Below the pieces are notes generated by a model. The model saw only the letters and a program-made list of their open reading frames with translations, did not search any database and was not told the DNA's origin. Below are positions 33,835-45,896 of a DNA stretch of 64,000 nucleotides, piece by piece (the first letter of the stretch is position 1; each line of letters begins with the position of its first letter). A program made the position numbers and the translations under genes. The stretch comes from Aspergillus flavus (Eukaryota; Ascomycota; Eurotiomycetes; Eurotiales; Aspergillaceae): contig NC_092407.1 in NCBI RefSeq assembly GCF_009017415.1, positions 1,922,001 through 1,986,000 on the forward strand, in the 5' to 3' direction.

Positions 33835-35089
33835 ATGCTCGGCTCCTGGGGCCTAGTTCCAAGATCTACGTCTGTATGGGCGGCAGCTTTAATCATCCTC
33901 TGCCAATTAGTCCCGCTGGCCGTGGCGTTGCGGACAGCACCAGGATCGCCATGTGCAAACGTTTGCAATAAGCAATCGACCAATACAACGGGATCCGAGA
34001 TTACCTGTTTAGATACGGACTTTACTTCCACCAGCAAAGGGTCTCAGTTCAAGCAGTGCGTCGACTGTCAGTTGCGAAGTACTTACAGTGACCCATCTTC
34101 CGGGGAGACGGATGTGGACTGGGGACTTTGTAAGTATACACCGGCTCCGCCTGTTGGGTGTTCTCTAACCATCCGAGCTTTGCAGACAACCTTCGTTATA
34201 CTTTTACCTCCTGTGTCTATGGCTTCCCTAAGAGTGTGAGCAATATCTCCACGCAGTGCACAGTGAATTGCCAGCCGTTGGACAGAGCCCTAGAGTTTGA
34301 TCTGACAGACCCGGGTGCGAACAACTTTTACACCTGGTGTGGCACTACAACGTTTGCCGACAATCTCATTACCCAATGCGAACAGTGCTACAATTTCACA
34401 CTCACCCAGACCCAGGATCCAACAAATGGTCAATCGCAGGTTTTCATGGCAAACTGTGCGTTAGATCCCCCCCATCTTTCCGAATAACATGCGTAGCTGA
34501 CCTGAACCCTTGAATCGCAGTTCTTGAAGCGCTGCGTTATAACTGCCATTTTCGAACACCTACGGGCTTCGCATTCCCTATTAGCCCAACGAGGATCTTC
34601 AGCGAGTCGCTGTTACCATCCTCAACGGTAGACCTTATCAACCCAACCTCGACCGGTGGTCCTGGGGTAAACTTGGCTCTGGTGATCGCACTCCCGGTCC
34701 TGGGATTCGTGATTCTGCTGTGTGCACTTTCCATATGCTGCTTCTTCTTCATTCGGTGGCGTCGCCGAAAGGCCCGAAAGCACCGACAATCCAGCCACCT
34801 CCATGCCCGGTGGAACGATACCGGGATCAGTACCCCGTGGGCGAACTACCACGAAATGTACAGACCCACCATGTATCAGCAGGGTCACGGGCAGCACCAG
34901 CAGCAGCAGGGTTTCAGCTTCGTCGACAATGATGGACAATATCGCGATGTGGGCTATTCCAAGAATCTCACCGAGGTAACCGCGTCCGCTGTCGCAAGCC
35001 CGCCCCTGAACCTTTCCCCAGACGGAGAAAAACAGAAAAACCCCGAGCACCCAGAGTACTTCGGCCAGGACTCCAAGCAGAAGCGGTAA
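33835..35089 (+). CDS. Secreted Cys-rich ectodomain, single-pass membrane protein
   Basis: Three exons (33835-34129, 34186-34455 and 34521-35089) give about 377 residues. A hydrophobic signal sequence (about residues 14-31, AALIILCQLVPLAVA) precedes an ectodomain with about a dozen Cys and several N-glycosylation sequons (NTT, NIS, NFT). A membrane segment follows (from VNLALVIALPVLGFVILL to ICCFFF), then the stop-transfer sequence RWRRRKARKHR. The cytoplasmic tail carries a Gln/His-rich stretch (GHGQHQQQQ). The layout matches a widespread but poorly characterised group of filamentous-fungal surface proteins, some annotated LPXTG-domain proteins. A role in cell-wall sensing or adhesion is possible but unproven. 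Phase-consistent splices restore the Cys pattern. Confidence 0.8.
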
Positions 35090-35966
35090 TAATGACTACA
35101 GTCATAAGATCGGTTCATGCAAAGGGTCCTCTCGGGCCGATAAACGACGTATGGTTTCGTGCATGTTCGTAGTTTCGATACCAGCCGTCTGCGTTGGCGT
35201 TTTGCATGTCGTTATGTTTGATGAAGAGATGTGTGCTCATCGCGATATACCCCTCCATTCCTTAATCATTCAGCGAATAATATCTGCCCGCTTTGTATTC
35301 CTCTACGATGGAAGTCGGCTTTCATCTCATGTCATATATCATAGTCGGAAAAACATATCAAAATCCACACACAGAAAGAACAAGAAAGTAAACAGAAAAA
35401 TCTCACGGCCGAAGCAACAGAATATATACACCAAACCCCCCACCCACCGAGACGAGCCAAACTCCGAAGGATGCAAGTCTCTAAAAATAAACACGGCTTA
35501 GCGAGAGAGGAGATTGGACCGACAGGCGTCTAAAAGTTTCATGTCCCCCGGCCAAGCTCCAATCACCCCCATGCAAACCCGATAATGATAATAATAGAAC
35601 TCTGCAGGATTCTTCACCGGCGAATTTAGCCAGTGTCTAAGATTGGTTATAGCATTATTCAGAAGGGGCTCGTGGGTAGTTATGAACTTGAGTTGTACAT
35701 AGATAGGAGTGGACTGCATATCGTATCTACTTCGGTGGTGGGCGATTACGGTACTGACTGGCTGACCCCAAGCAACCCAATCCGTGGAGAGAGGGAGGGA
35801 GAAAAAACATACACTAAACCCGATCAAGCGATAGCATCTAATCTCCGCCATCGTTGGATTGATCTCCAAATCGCATCCAACAATTCCTCCCGGCCTCCAA
35901 CCACGCCATTAAACAACCAAATTAAAGCACCAATAGCACCCCAAACAACAAAGAGAAAAAGGGAAA
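35090..35966. other. intergenic region upstream of med8
   Basis: A roughly 880-base region. A minus-strand open frame of 123 codons (35498-35869) is the only sizeable frame; its product is not recognised and it overlaps probable med8 promoter sequence. The last 80 bases before med8 are purine- and A-rich. Confidence 0.35.
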
Positions 35967-36831
35967 ATGGCCACCCCAACGCAAGAACAGCTGAAAACCC
36001 TCGAACAATCCCGCCAGCGACTGGTCCAGCTCACGCGCTCGCTGGCGTCCCTAATCACAAGTCTAAATCAAAGTGATCCTCTGCCATCTTGGTACGTCTA
36101 TACCCTACAGTTCCAACCAGTTCCTTATTATCTGTTTAATTGGTCATACAGTCAATTCTACTAATAATAAATGAATGTGCGAGATATGTCGTAATGAAGC
36201 TAATTTATGTTAAAAAAAAAGGTCCTCTCTCCAATCCCAAGCCAGCATCATCTCAAACAACCTCCTCAGCGTCTCTGACCACCTCTCGGACAACCGTGAT
36301 CTCCTTACTTCCCTCGTCGCATACCCGGGCCCCGACTATCCGGGCCGTACACAGGCCAACACCCTCGAACAGCTTCTTCGGACGAAACTCGACCCCCGCG
36401 TCGAGGACTGGGTTGCGCGCGGTCGCAAGGCGGGCGCGTCTGCGCTAGAGGATAAATCGGGGCTGGCGGAGGCGGAGCTGGCGGAATTGTGGGATTGGGC
36501 ACCCGTGGAGGCGAATCAGGAGGCGAGGCGGAGGAACTGGGGTGGGAATTTTACGCTCGAGGAGAGGGAGATGGGGGTGCAGAATGTTGTTACGGGGTTG
36601 GCGAGGGTGTTGGAGGATGAGGGGAGTGAGAGTGAGGATGAGGAGGAAGGGGAGGAGGATGAGATGGAGATTGTGGGTGTTAGAAGGCAGTCGGCTGGGG
36701 CTGGGTTTGAATTTGATATTGCGCCTGCTTCGGCTGCGCAGCATCAGCAGCAGAAGTTTGTGGAGCCTGCCGTGCCGTTGGAGGATATTTTGAGGTTTAT
36801 GACTACAGGGGCGGAGCCGGGGAAGAGGTGA
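35967..36831 (+). CDS. med8: Mediator of RNA polymerase II transcription subunit 8
   Basis: Head-module Mediator subunit that helps tether Med18/Med20 and contacts TBP. Two exons (35967-36091 and 36222-36831) give about 244 residues, matching fungal Med8. The N-terminal helix (EQLKTLEQSRQRLVQLTRSL) and the region after the splice (QASIISNNLLSVSDHLSDN) are characteristic. A motif like YPGPDYPGRTQ and the segment ending in ALEDKSG follow. The C-terminus has an acidic tract (EDEEEGEEDE) and a helix (VPLEDILRFMTTG). The intron acceptor follows a run of A. The gene converges on the MPDU1-like gene, with about 100 bases between the stops. Confidence 0.9.
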
Positions 36832-36935
36832 TTCTGGGATGTTACGAAGGAATGCAGGATAGAACATTTCGTGAAGGAAATGTATTACGTTGTATCATTA
36901 AAACTGCGTACTGAGGAAAGTAATCGATAAAGAAA

Positions 36936-37914
36936 CTAACCGCGGCGTCGCGTAGTGGGGGTCTTTCCAGACGGCTTAGGAGAGGGAGATGCGCTCGAGG
37001 TCTGTGCAACAGGAGCCCTCTCTACTGGCTTGGGAGCTGCCTTCTTCGCTTTCTGGGGCTTTGTTGGTGCCTTCCAATAGTACACCATTTGGGTTACCAG
37101 GATCACGTTCAGAGTGAAGCCAGCAATGAAGCCATACAGAATCAGCTTGTCGTCTACCTCCTGGAGGGTAGTGAAGATACGGGACAGAGAGCCGGCAAGG
37201 TAGTTGAAGACCTAGACCCACGTTAGTCGAGTTTCCAAACTGGTCAAGAATGAAAGAAAGCTTTGTACATACCGCAAAAGCACTCAACTGTCCAGTGCCT
37301 CCTTCGCGCCAAATGGTAATGATCTGGGGCAGCTTGCTCGCAACGCCTAGGGCACCAGCACCAGCCTGCAAAAGAGACATAGTCTGCGCGTCCACCAAAG
37401 TTTGATCGAAAAGCAAAGCGTACACACTGGCCGCAACAACGGCAATGAACGCCGCAGCCGCAGTTGATCGATCGGCGAAGGTCAACACCAAAACACCCAC
37501 CACTACATCTTGTACGGCAATCAACGCGGTTTCGCCATAAGTGCTGAAAGGAAACTGGTTGCGCACACTGTACGACAGCGTGATGAGCAAGCTAGCAGTT
37601 TCGAGAGCGTACGACACAAAGGACACGCCGGCCGAGGAGCGAGATCCGATCAATTTCAGAATCTGGGGAACCTTCACGATAGCGCTGGCACCCACGATGG
37701 CAATTCCGAGTGCCTTGGAGATAGCAAGGGACGTGCAGGCAGGGTCTTTGGTGACATCGAGATCAACCAAAAGAGCGTTGTGGCAGGATGATCCGATCAG
37801 CGAGGTGACGGTATCGTGGACGGGTTCCGGCAGCGACGAGACGATCTGACGGAGGTAAGGCTGGAGAGGGGTGATGATATTTTGCTGGAGGGGTTCCATG
37901 ATGGAAGCGGCCAT
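36936..37914 (-). CDS. MPDU1-like PQ-loop protein (dolichol-phosphate-mannose utilisation)
   Basis: Family of membrane proteins needed for use of dolichol-P-mannose and dolichol-P-glucose in the endoplasmic reticulum; molecular activity is unsettled. Two exons (37914-37273 and 37211-36936) give about 305 residues. Two PQ-loop repeats are visible: KVPQILKLI and KLPQIITIW, each flanked by hydrophobic helices, about seven in total. The tail is Lys/Pro-rich (KAPTKPQKAKKAAPK). The ATG at 37914 begins MAASIMEPLQQ; an in-frame upstream ATG at 37935 adds seven residues. The gene is divergent from cox10, sharing a 260-base region. Being a partner in mannosylation, it is functionally related to the isomerase at 26-27 kb, though 9 kb away. 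Confidence 0.9.
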
Positions 37915-38174
37915 GGTGAAATGATCTATTGTCAATATATAAGAGCAGAAAGACCGAGGACAGCTCGCTGTGGTGAGAATTGTAGGACGGAACTTTTTTT
38001 TTAAGAATGGACCGATTGATTGACAGCTGTCAGAACAACTGAACTGCGGTTATGGTCCCTACCGCCGGGCGAAGGAATTATTCTCCGTCGCGATAGGGCT
38101 CATCGGAATTCTGACCTCGTTCTATGAGGGTTCAATGACAGTTTAAACAGATCCTTCTTAATGTCCTTCTCACC
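37915..38174. promoter_or_regulatory. bidirectional promoter MPDU1-like / cox10
   Basis: Only 260 bases separate two divergent start codons. A perfect 12-base palindrome, TGACAGCTGTCA, lies at 38021-38032, near the centre. Confidence 0.55.
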
Positions 38175-39752
38175 ATGATCCTCCTCCGCTCATCTTTCCG
38201 GAGGCTGGGATCGACTCGCGATCCGTCCCTCGTATGTTCACGATGCCTCATACGCAACAATCGTTCTCATCCGCCCTCCGCCCTCCGCAGCTTCCTGTCG
38301 TCCGCGCGATCACAGTCAAGTGTTGCAGATGATCAATCCTCTTCCGCCGTCCTCCAGAAGACGTATTTCTCTGCGAATCGAGGCATTGAGGGTACAGTGA
38401 GCAAGGATGGCATTTCCCCGTCGTTATCCACCACCAGTTCCGCGCAAGCGAATGCTGCCAATACCTCCAGAAGCGAAGGAGAGGCGGGGTCGGCCTCTAT
38501 GCAATCAATTGAGTCGGAATTGCCCCATCGTCGAAGGAAACGTCTAAAGGAAGAGGCAGCTGGGAATAACGGAACAGATCATGTTATTCCTCCAGATGCC
38601 TCGGCGCAGTTGTCGCACCTCTCAGCCACCCTCCCCCAAACCTCTATTCGACGTAAAATAGCCGCTTATCTTGCTCTCACGAAACCTCGTCTTTCAGTGT
38701 TGATCGTGCTGTCTACGACATCTGCCTATGGCATGTACCCTATCTCGTCTCTCCTTGCTCTCGACCCATCAATGACGCCGCTCCCGACTCTATCAACTTC
38801 TACACTTACTCTTCTTTACCTCACGGCGGGAACATTCCTTTCGTCCTGCAGTGCCAATACATTGAATATGATGTTCGAACCGAAATATGATGCACTGATG
38901 TCCCGGACACGGAACCGGCCCATCGTCCGCGGTCTCGTCTCCCGCCGTGCTGCCCTCCTGTTTGCCGTTGCTACAGCCGCCTCGGGTCTCGCTCTGCTCT
39001 ACTTCGGCACGAACCCAACTGTGACTGGTCTGTCGGCCGCTAACATCTTCCTATACGCCTTCGTTTATACGCCATTGAAGCGTATACATGTGATCAATAC
39101 CTGGGTCGGTGCTATTGTAGGAGGTATTCCTCCGCTCATGGGTTGGGTCGCAGCGGCAGGCCAGACAGCGACAACCGGCCACGACACATGGCGCGACATG
39201 CTCTTCAGCAAAGATAGCATTGGTGGCTGGTTGCTCGGAGGCATCTTATTCGCCTGGCAATTTCCCCATTTCAACGCCCTCTCCCATACTATCCGCGAGG
39301 AATACAAGAGAGCCGGATACAAAATGCTCTGCTGGGTTAATCCCGCTCGAAATGCCCGTGTCGCGTTGCGTTATTCTATCCTGATGTTCCCGATCTCCAT
39401 TGGTCTTTGGTATGTTGGTGTTGTCGGCCACGGCTTCTTGGTAAGTAGCTCAATCGCCAACGGTTGGTTAGTGAAAGAAGCATATCATTTCTGGCAGCAT
39501 CAAGGTGCCAATGGCACAGCCCGCGGTTTGTTCTGGGCCAGTATCTGGCAACTTCCCATCCTGCTTGTCGGCGGTCTCGTTACAAAGAAGGGTCTATGGG
39601 ACGGTGTCTGGAGAAACGCCTTCGGCCAACCTGAAGAAGACGAGGATGATTATCTCTACTATGACGACGAAGGTGAGGATGAAGAGACAGGAAATCAGAT
39701 CGTATCTCAGTCAGCGTCTGTGGCTGGCTCCCGTCCTGCCAACGCTGCATAG
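38175..39752 (+). CDS. cox10: Protoheme IX farnesyltransferase, mitochondrial (COX10)
   Basis: UbiA-family prenyltransferase of the mitochondrial inner membrane that farnesylates heme b to heme O, the first step to heme A for cytochrome c oxidase. A single exon of 525 residues. A Ser/Arg-rich N-terminus fits a mitochondrial targeting sequence. The catalytic Mg-binding motif N..F...YD..M.RT..RP is present ([19 protein letters not shown], about residues 232-250), followed by hydrophobic helices and the second family motif region ([17 protein letters not shown]). The C-terminus is acidic ([18 protein letters not shown]). A GTAAGT at 39441 lies inside coding sequence and is not treated as a donor, because the frame continues through conserved family sequence ([13 protein letters not shown]). 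Confidence 0.95.
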   Translation: MILLRSSFRRLGSTRDPSLVCSRCLIRNNRSHPPSALRSFLSSARSQSSVADDQSSSAVLQKTYFSANRGIEGTVSKDGISPSLSTTSSAQANAANTSRSEGEAGSASMQSIESELPHRRRKRLKEEAAGNNGTDHVIPPDASAQLSHLSATLPQTSIRRKIAAYLALTKPRLSVLIVLSTTSAYGMYPISSLLALDPSMTPLPTLSTSTLTLLYLTAGTFLSSCSANTLNMMFEPKYDALMSRTRNRPIVRGLVSRRAALLFAVATAASGLALLYFGTNPTVTGLSAANIFLYAFVYTPLKRIHVINTWVGAIVGGIPPLMGWVAAAGQTATTGHDTWRDMLFSKDSIGGWLLGGILFAWQFPHFNALSHTIREEYKRAGYKMLCWVNPARNARVALRYSILMFPISIGLWYVGVVGHGFLVSSSIANGWLVKEAYHFWQHQGANGTARGLFWASIWQLPILLVGGLVTKKGLWDGVWRNAFGQPEEDEDDYLYYDDEGEDEETGNQIVSQSASVAGSRPANAA

Positions 39753-40075
39753 TCACTCAGTGAGATTCCTCCACTCCTTGCCTTGGTTTCCTGTGTATTA
39801 GATTGATTCCCTTTTTGTACGGTGATGGCGTTTTGTATAACAGACATGGTTGCTCTTGACATCTCCGAACTGTAGGTATATATAGCCATGAATTTCCTTC
39901 GGTATCTTTCATTATTTCATCGATAGCTATTGGCCAAGTGGCCCAGAATGCCAATAGCTACGGGTATCTCGGAAACCACCTGAGAAGAGATCGGGTATCA
40001 TATTTTACATCTATCTATAGTACAGACCCATCGTATATATACAGCTTCTAGCTAGTCGTAGCCGCGAGACCAAAA
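39753..40075. other. convergent intergenic region cox10/msd1
   Basis: A 323-base gap between two converging stop codons. It is AT-rich and expected to hold both 3' untranslated regions. It contains a partial inverted repeat around AGCTATTGGCC...GCCAATAGCT (about 39925-39960). Confidence 0.4.
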
Positions 40076-42247
40076 TCACTCCTTGAGTTGAAGATGGTAT
40101 GTTTCCAATGCCTCTTCAGTCATAACGCTAGGCGCCTTAACCATCGGGTCTTCTCCAACCTTGCCTATCTTCGGGAACGCAATAACGTCTCTCACAGATT
40201 CCTTACCCAGCATCACAGCGACAAGACGGTCGAACCCCAGCGCCAAACCAGCATGCGGTGGGCACCCGGCTCGCAGAGCTTCTAGCAGGTGGGAAAAGTC
40301 CGCTAACCGCTCGGCGGGCATCTGGAGGATATCTCGGAGGATGAACTCCTGGACCGTAGCGTCGTGGATACGGCGACTGCCACCGCCGAGTTCGACGCCG
40401 TTGACGACGAGGTCATAGTGGTCGGCGACGACCTTTGTGGGGTCTGTTAGGAGGAGGTCGACGTCGGCGGCAGTCTTGGGGGCCGTGAAAGGGTGGTGCG
40501 TGGATGAGATTCCGGCCGCGCCTCCCTGGCCGGGCTCGGAGTCGCTGGAGGGAGAGAAGAGGGGGAAATCGACTATCCAGCGGAAGTCGAAGCCGGTAGG
40601 GGCAGGCTTGAATCCAGATGAGACAGCTGCGGAGTGGAGGGCGCGACGGAGGTCACCAATTGGAGTCGAGCCGCCGGAGAAAGGCGCTTTTTCACGGGCT
40701 TGAATTACGATGAGGTCGCCGTGGTCGAGCTCGAGTAGTTCTTCTAAGTACTCGGCGGCCTCGAAGCCAAACGGTTGCAAACCGCATAAGGGCTTCTTTG
40801 CGTCGTACACGAAAATGCCTGGGCCACCTTCTGGGTTGTTGTTGAACGGCACTCCGGCTGGAGAGTCAAGGAATTGAGAGATGAATTCGGACATAGCGGC
40901 GGGGTCATTCTCGTTGTTTTCGAGCTTGAAAACCTCAACTATAGGAAGGGTCAGGGGTGTAATCTTGCTGACAAGGTCCACCGGAAGAAGGTGCTCAATT
41001 CGCGAGATCTCCATTCCGAACCGAGTATCGGGCTTGTCGGAGCCATAGCGACTCATGGCGTCCTGGTAGGACATTCTTTGGAATGGGCCCGATGGCGCGG
41101 GGTCTTTCATCAAAGTTGACCACAGTCTGCGTATGATCCCTTCTACGGTCCGCATAACGTCCTCCCCAGTGGCAAAAGACATTTCCATATCGAGCTAGGT
41201 GATAGTTAGAAGTGTATACTAAAGATAAATTGGCAGGGTCCGGAGCGCTATTACCTGAGTAAATTCCGGCTGTCTGTCTGCACGAAGGTCTTCATCGCGG
41301 AAACACCGCGCGAACTGGAAATATCTTGGTATCCCGCTCGCCATCAAAATCTGCTTATACTGTTGCGGACTCTGAGGCAAAGCATATGCCAAGCCGCGCT
41401 TTCTGGTTGGCACAAGGAATTCACGAGCACCTTCGGGTGTCGACTTGAACAAAAGAGGCGTTTCGATTTCCACGAACGGTGGTCGACATTGTTCCAGCTC
41501 TTCTTTGCAGACATTGTGCACTTGAGCGCGGAATCGCAGTGCATCACGCAACTCACTGTCCGAACGCAACTGCAGGAATCGCTGCTTGGGGGGGAAAACA
41601 GTGTCGGACTTCATTATGATATCACTTGGAAAATCATTTAGTGTTCGAATATCATCAACTTGAATTTCCCAGGGATCGGTCTTCTCCATCTCGGAGCCTT
41701 TCGCCTGCTTCGCCTTGACCTTTCCTCGAACAGCAACGGGACTGTTTGCACGCACAGCTTTGAGCTTTTCTAAAGCACCGTTCTTGGCTAGCGAGACTAG
41801 CTGGATGCTATGCCTCATCGTTGGGTCTGTTAAGCGCACAAAGGCAAGCTTCTTGGATAGATCTTTACGTACTCCGAGATAGCCATGGAGTACCACTTCT
41901 TCATCTGGGGTAGCCTGAGAGAGAAATGATTCAAAGTCATATGTAGCAGCAGGAAATTCAACTGCATGGTTAATCTATTAGCTTCTCATATTGATCAAGA
42001 TCAGGATATTGGGAGGATACAAGGTATAAGTACCAGCTTGTTTGTATTGTTCTAGGAACTGTGGGTGCTCCACTATAGTGTCACGCTGTTCACAAAGGAT
42101 AGACCTTGTATGAAACAGACTTGGAGAATAAGTACGACCTTGAATACCTCCTCTCAATCCTGTTCTACTGCTGCGGAGATAGTTCGAGATCCCGATATAC
42201 CTTGAGCAAAGGCGCGGAGTAACCCGCCCCGCTCTGCTCAATATCAT
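40076..42247 (-). CDS. msd1: Aspartyl-tRNA synthetase, mitochondrial
   Basis: Class IIb synthetase charging mitochondrial tRNA-Asp, of bacterial AspS type. Exons 42247-42034, 41961-41255 and 41194-40076 give about 679 residues. The basic, Ser/Arg-rich N-terminus ([17 protein letters not shown]) looks like a mitochondrial presequence. An OB-fold anticodon-binding region follows ([20 protein letters not shown]). Class II motif 2 ([17 protein letters not shown]) is complete up to the splice, and motif 3 is [13 protein letters not shown]. The bacterial-type insertion domain lies between them. An in-frame ATG at 42286 would add 13 residues. Convergent with cox10 and divergent from the mitochondrial tyrosyl-tRNA synthetase. 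Confidence 0.93.
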
Positions 42248-43291
42248 AATTGAGTTAGATATCAAGATTTGGGGGAAACTGTTCAATCAAAAAGTAATGA
42301 AAGATTTTTACAAGTCCAATTCCTAACATTAATCCAAAGGTATTATGACCGAGAAAGATGGTAGATTAAAAAGAATAATCGCAAGATGTGGCAGAATCCT
42401 TCCGCCCAACCAACAGGGATTAGCGTCAGATGGCCCACTACATAAAAATCTCCGAAATTCCGCGTCTAATTTTCTTTCTCCATCCTTCCAAGTTTTGAAT
42501 AGGTGAGATATACATTTTACTTCCTTCAGACCAATGCGCACAAATTGCTAACATATGATAGATGATGAAAGCCTAGCGTGTAATAGTTGATCTATCTCTT
42601 CTCATGGAACCTTGCGGCTCTCCTTTCGGGGCTTAAGGGCTGTTTGGATCCTGACGGAGGGAGGATGATAAAGGCGTTCGGCACAACACCTTGTTACTTC
42701 GACGGACGCGATGCAGGCATCTCTGATACAACACAATACTTGGCGGTGTTCTACTCTCACGAGCAAGTTGTGTGTGAATGACCCTGGAATGGCACTTGTC
42801 CTTGGACTGTGCCTTGATGACAGGGTTCTGCACATCGATGGCGTGATCCCAGTTACTTATATTGCTTATATACCTATGTACCATTCGAGTACTATACAAT
42901 ATGAACATGTTCAAAACCTAAATATCCGGCCATATCTTCAGATGTAATCCCTCTTAGTTAACCTAACTTTGTAATTCGTGCAATCCAAGCTAAAGACTTG
43001 GTAGCGAGTAGGAGAAAGCTTCTCAGGGTCATTTACTGAGGAAAAGGGCACAGCAATAAAGCTCATCGATGTCTTATGCAAAGCTCAATGGTGAAATTTA
43101 CCAGCTTGATATGTTTGACCGTTTAGGAAATAAGCTCCGCATCAAAGATTCTCCGTCGGTTTCTTATCGTCGGAGATCCGATTAAAAGTTACTGAATATC
43201 AGCCAGGCGCTTTCCCGTTCTGATTCGATTTTACAAACTTGCAGTCGCATATTTGCTTGCGATTGATCTATTTTGGCAATAATCTGGTCCG
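42248..43291. promoter_or_regulatory. divergent intergenic region msd1/msy1
   Basis: About 1 kb between two divergent genes for mitochondrial tRNA synthetases. Only short open frames are present. No motif common to both ends was recognised by eye. Confidence 0.4.
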
Positions 43292-45383
43292 ATGAGGCCG
43301 CACTTACGAACCCTACCTCGCGCGGCGCGCCTCCGCGTCCCAGTCGCTTCCCCGATCCGACAGTCAGTATGCAGCGTTCGTAACTATGTACGGACGGCCG
43401 AGACCCTGCAAAAGAGTGCATTACAGTCCAATGTCGGTCGTCCTGAGCTAAGGATTACGGCTAGTGGTGGCGTTGTCGGGCAGACAAGATGGATCACACA
43501 ACAGCACATACGGAGGACGAAAGAGGCGGAGAAGGAATGGGCTGAGTTCGCCGAAGAGATCAAAGCTGGAAAGCGGAAGAACTTTGCGCAGCATCTCGAG
43601 GATAGAGGGCTTTTGCATGATGTTGTCGGGTAAGCTATTGTCAAGGAGCTATTGCTACTCTCAGCACCCGCTGGACGTTGCGACTGACTTGTTTCCGTCC
43701 GGGTCTACAGTGAACGAGAGCTTTTACATAAGGTGTTCACGGAGAAGAGGGCGGGGATGTATGCGGGAGTAGACCCTACCGCTCCTTCTTTACACGTCGG
43801 CCACATGTTACCGTTCATGGTTTTGGCTTGGGGTTATGTATGGGGCTTGCCGGTGACATGGGTGGTCAGTATACTTCTACCAAGCTTTCGTGATGTTTGT
43901 CTAATACGAAACAGCTTGGTGGCGCCACATCCCGCGTCGGTGACCCAACAGGACGTCTGAAAGGAAGAGAACAAGTCCACAGCTCGGTGCGAAAAGCGAA
44001 CATGGCCAGCATGCACATGCAGTTGAAGAAGCTGGGTGCGAGCATTGAACAGTACGGCAAGAGACATGGATACGAGAAGAAATGGGCTTGGAAGCGTTCT
44101 TTGGTAAACAACAACACATGGTGGAACAAGGTGCCATTCATTGAAGTTCTTCGGGACCTAGGCGCTCACATGCGGCTTGGCCCTATGCTGGGCAGGGAGA
44201 CGTACGTTCTATACATTCTTTTCCTTCCAGGACACATTTGTTGACATATGAAATTTAGTGTCAAGAACCGGCTGTCGAAAGGCGATGGCATGTCATTCTC
44301 AGAGTTCTCTTATCCCCTGTTGCAGGCATGGGATTGGTGGGTTCTCTTCAAGAAGGGCGTTCAGGTCCAAGTGGGAGGTACCGATCAGTATGGAAACATT
44401 CTCTTTGGTATGGACTCCGTGAAGGCCATTAGTAAGAACACGGCCATGGAGCAGGAAAGAGATCCTTTGGAAAATGATATAGACAACCCTATTGGGCTTA
44501 CAACACCACTGCTGACGGCACCAAATGGTGAAAAGTTTGGAAAGTCTGCTGGCAACGCTATCTGGCTTGACAAGGATATGACCTCTACGTTCGAGCTGTA
44601 TCAGGTTTGTTCTACTGTGGGCCCCAACCAAGGCAGATCACTAACTGATGGCAGTTTTTTGTTCGGACTCCGGATGATGTTGTCGAGCGCTACCTTAAAA
44701 TGTTTACCTTTCTTCCCCTACCTGAGATTGCCAAGCTCATGGAAGAGCAAAACAAAGACCCATCCAAACGGGTTGCTCAGCACGCTCTGGCTGCAGAGTT
44801 CGTGGAGCTAATCCACGGCAAACAAGAGGCGGATGCAGTTGCTCTCCAACATCGTCAATTGTTCCGCTCACGGTCGTCTACAGCTGAGCCTACTCCCCTG
44901 CAGAAAAACTCCAGTCCACCTGCCGGCCACGCCCAGTCACCAACATCGGGTTTCGTAAATCCTCAGTCAGGAAACCAGTATGCTCCTCAAACTAATTTTT
45001 CGAACATGCCAAGCATCCAGGTTACCCTCCCCGAGTCTCTAGTTTATGGCCAAAACTTCCACAAGATCCTGTGGTCTGCTGGCCTGGTTTCTTCTAAAGG
45101 TGAAGGCCATCGCATCGTTACGAACAAAGGGGCTTACGTAGGAAGCCGGCCGGGAGACTCAGGCACAATGTCGGACGACTTGGCCTTTACACCCATTTTA
45201 ACATGGCCAGCGGAGAAGACCAAAGACTTCATTGTCGATGGTAATATCCTATTCCTCAAGTTGGGCAAGTGGAAGTTCAAGACAGTGAAGATCGTCAGCG
45301 ACGAGGAGTTCAAACGGCTCGGACTCAGTGCCCCTGGTTGGGAACCGGAGGAAAGCGCTCCTCAGCCCGCTACAGATAACTGA
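43292..45383 (+). CDS. msy1: Tyrosyl-tRNA synthetase, mitochondrial
   Basis: Class I synthetase for mitochondrial tRNA-Tyr. In several filamentous ascomycetes this enzyme (CYT-18 of Neurospora) also helps splice group I introns; that extra role is not shown here. Five exons (43292-43629, 43711-43864, 43915-44201, 44259-44604 and 44655-45383) give about 617 residues, all in phase. An Arg-rich presequence precedes the Rossmann core. The HIGH-type signature is HVGH in DPTAPSLHVGHMLPF, followed by GGATSRVGDPTGR, the tRNA/tyrosine pocket motif QVGGTDQYGNI and the KMSKS-like KFGKS. A C-terminal S4-like RNA-binding region with a linker of about 60 residues follows; the Pezizomycotina extension is in line with the long protein. 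Confidence 0.94.
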
Positions 45384-45896
45384 AAAACAAAGGCCCTGCC
45401 CCTTATTGAAGGGGAGTAAAGAAGGGCTGGGGCGAGTAGGATATAATTACACTCGCACTATACCTCCCTCATGTATTATATAGACTTGTAGATATGCTGT
45501 ACGATGTTTAGTCCCTGCCATGTTTACCTGGCAGTACTATTTTAGAAACCCTACTTTATCTTCCCACCTTCGACCTACACTATTTAATTTCCACGTGTCT
45601 ATTTCACGTGCATGAAGTTTGTCTCGTAGAGATAATTTTGTATAATTTGAATCCACACATTTATATGACTGCTGTTTGTTGGAGTATCTGTATGCGGCGT
45701 ACGTAATATGTAGCTAGATTTGTAATTCTTCTATGTTTTAAAGTGCTTGTTATATTTTCTATGAATTGTCGGAATGTAAGCTTCATTTTTCTCTAGATTG
45801 TGATCCATAGACTACATAACAAGACTCGCCATGCGCATGTGCCTCTAGTTATTTAGTGTACAGGTGTGATAGATGGTTGCCAGATTGCCCGCCAAT
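45384..45896. other. convergent intergenic region msy1/erg24
   Basis: A 513-base AT-rich stretch between two converging stops. It includes a GC-rich hairpin-like sequence right after the msy1 stop (about 45390-45430). No gene can be supported. Confidence 0.4.

Noticed and set aside
39441..39446. GTAAGT inside cox10 as a possible intron donor
   Set aside because: The frame continues without stop through conserved family sequence, and no acceptor downstream would keep it.
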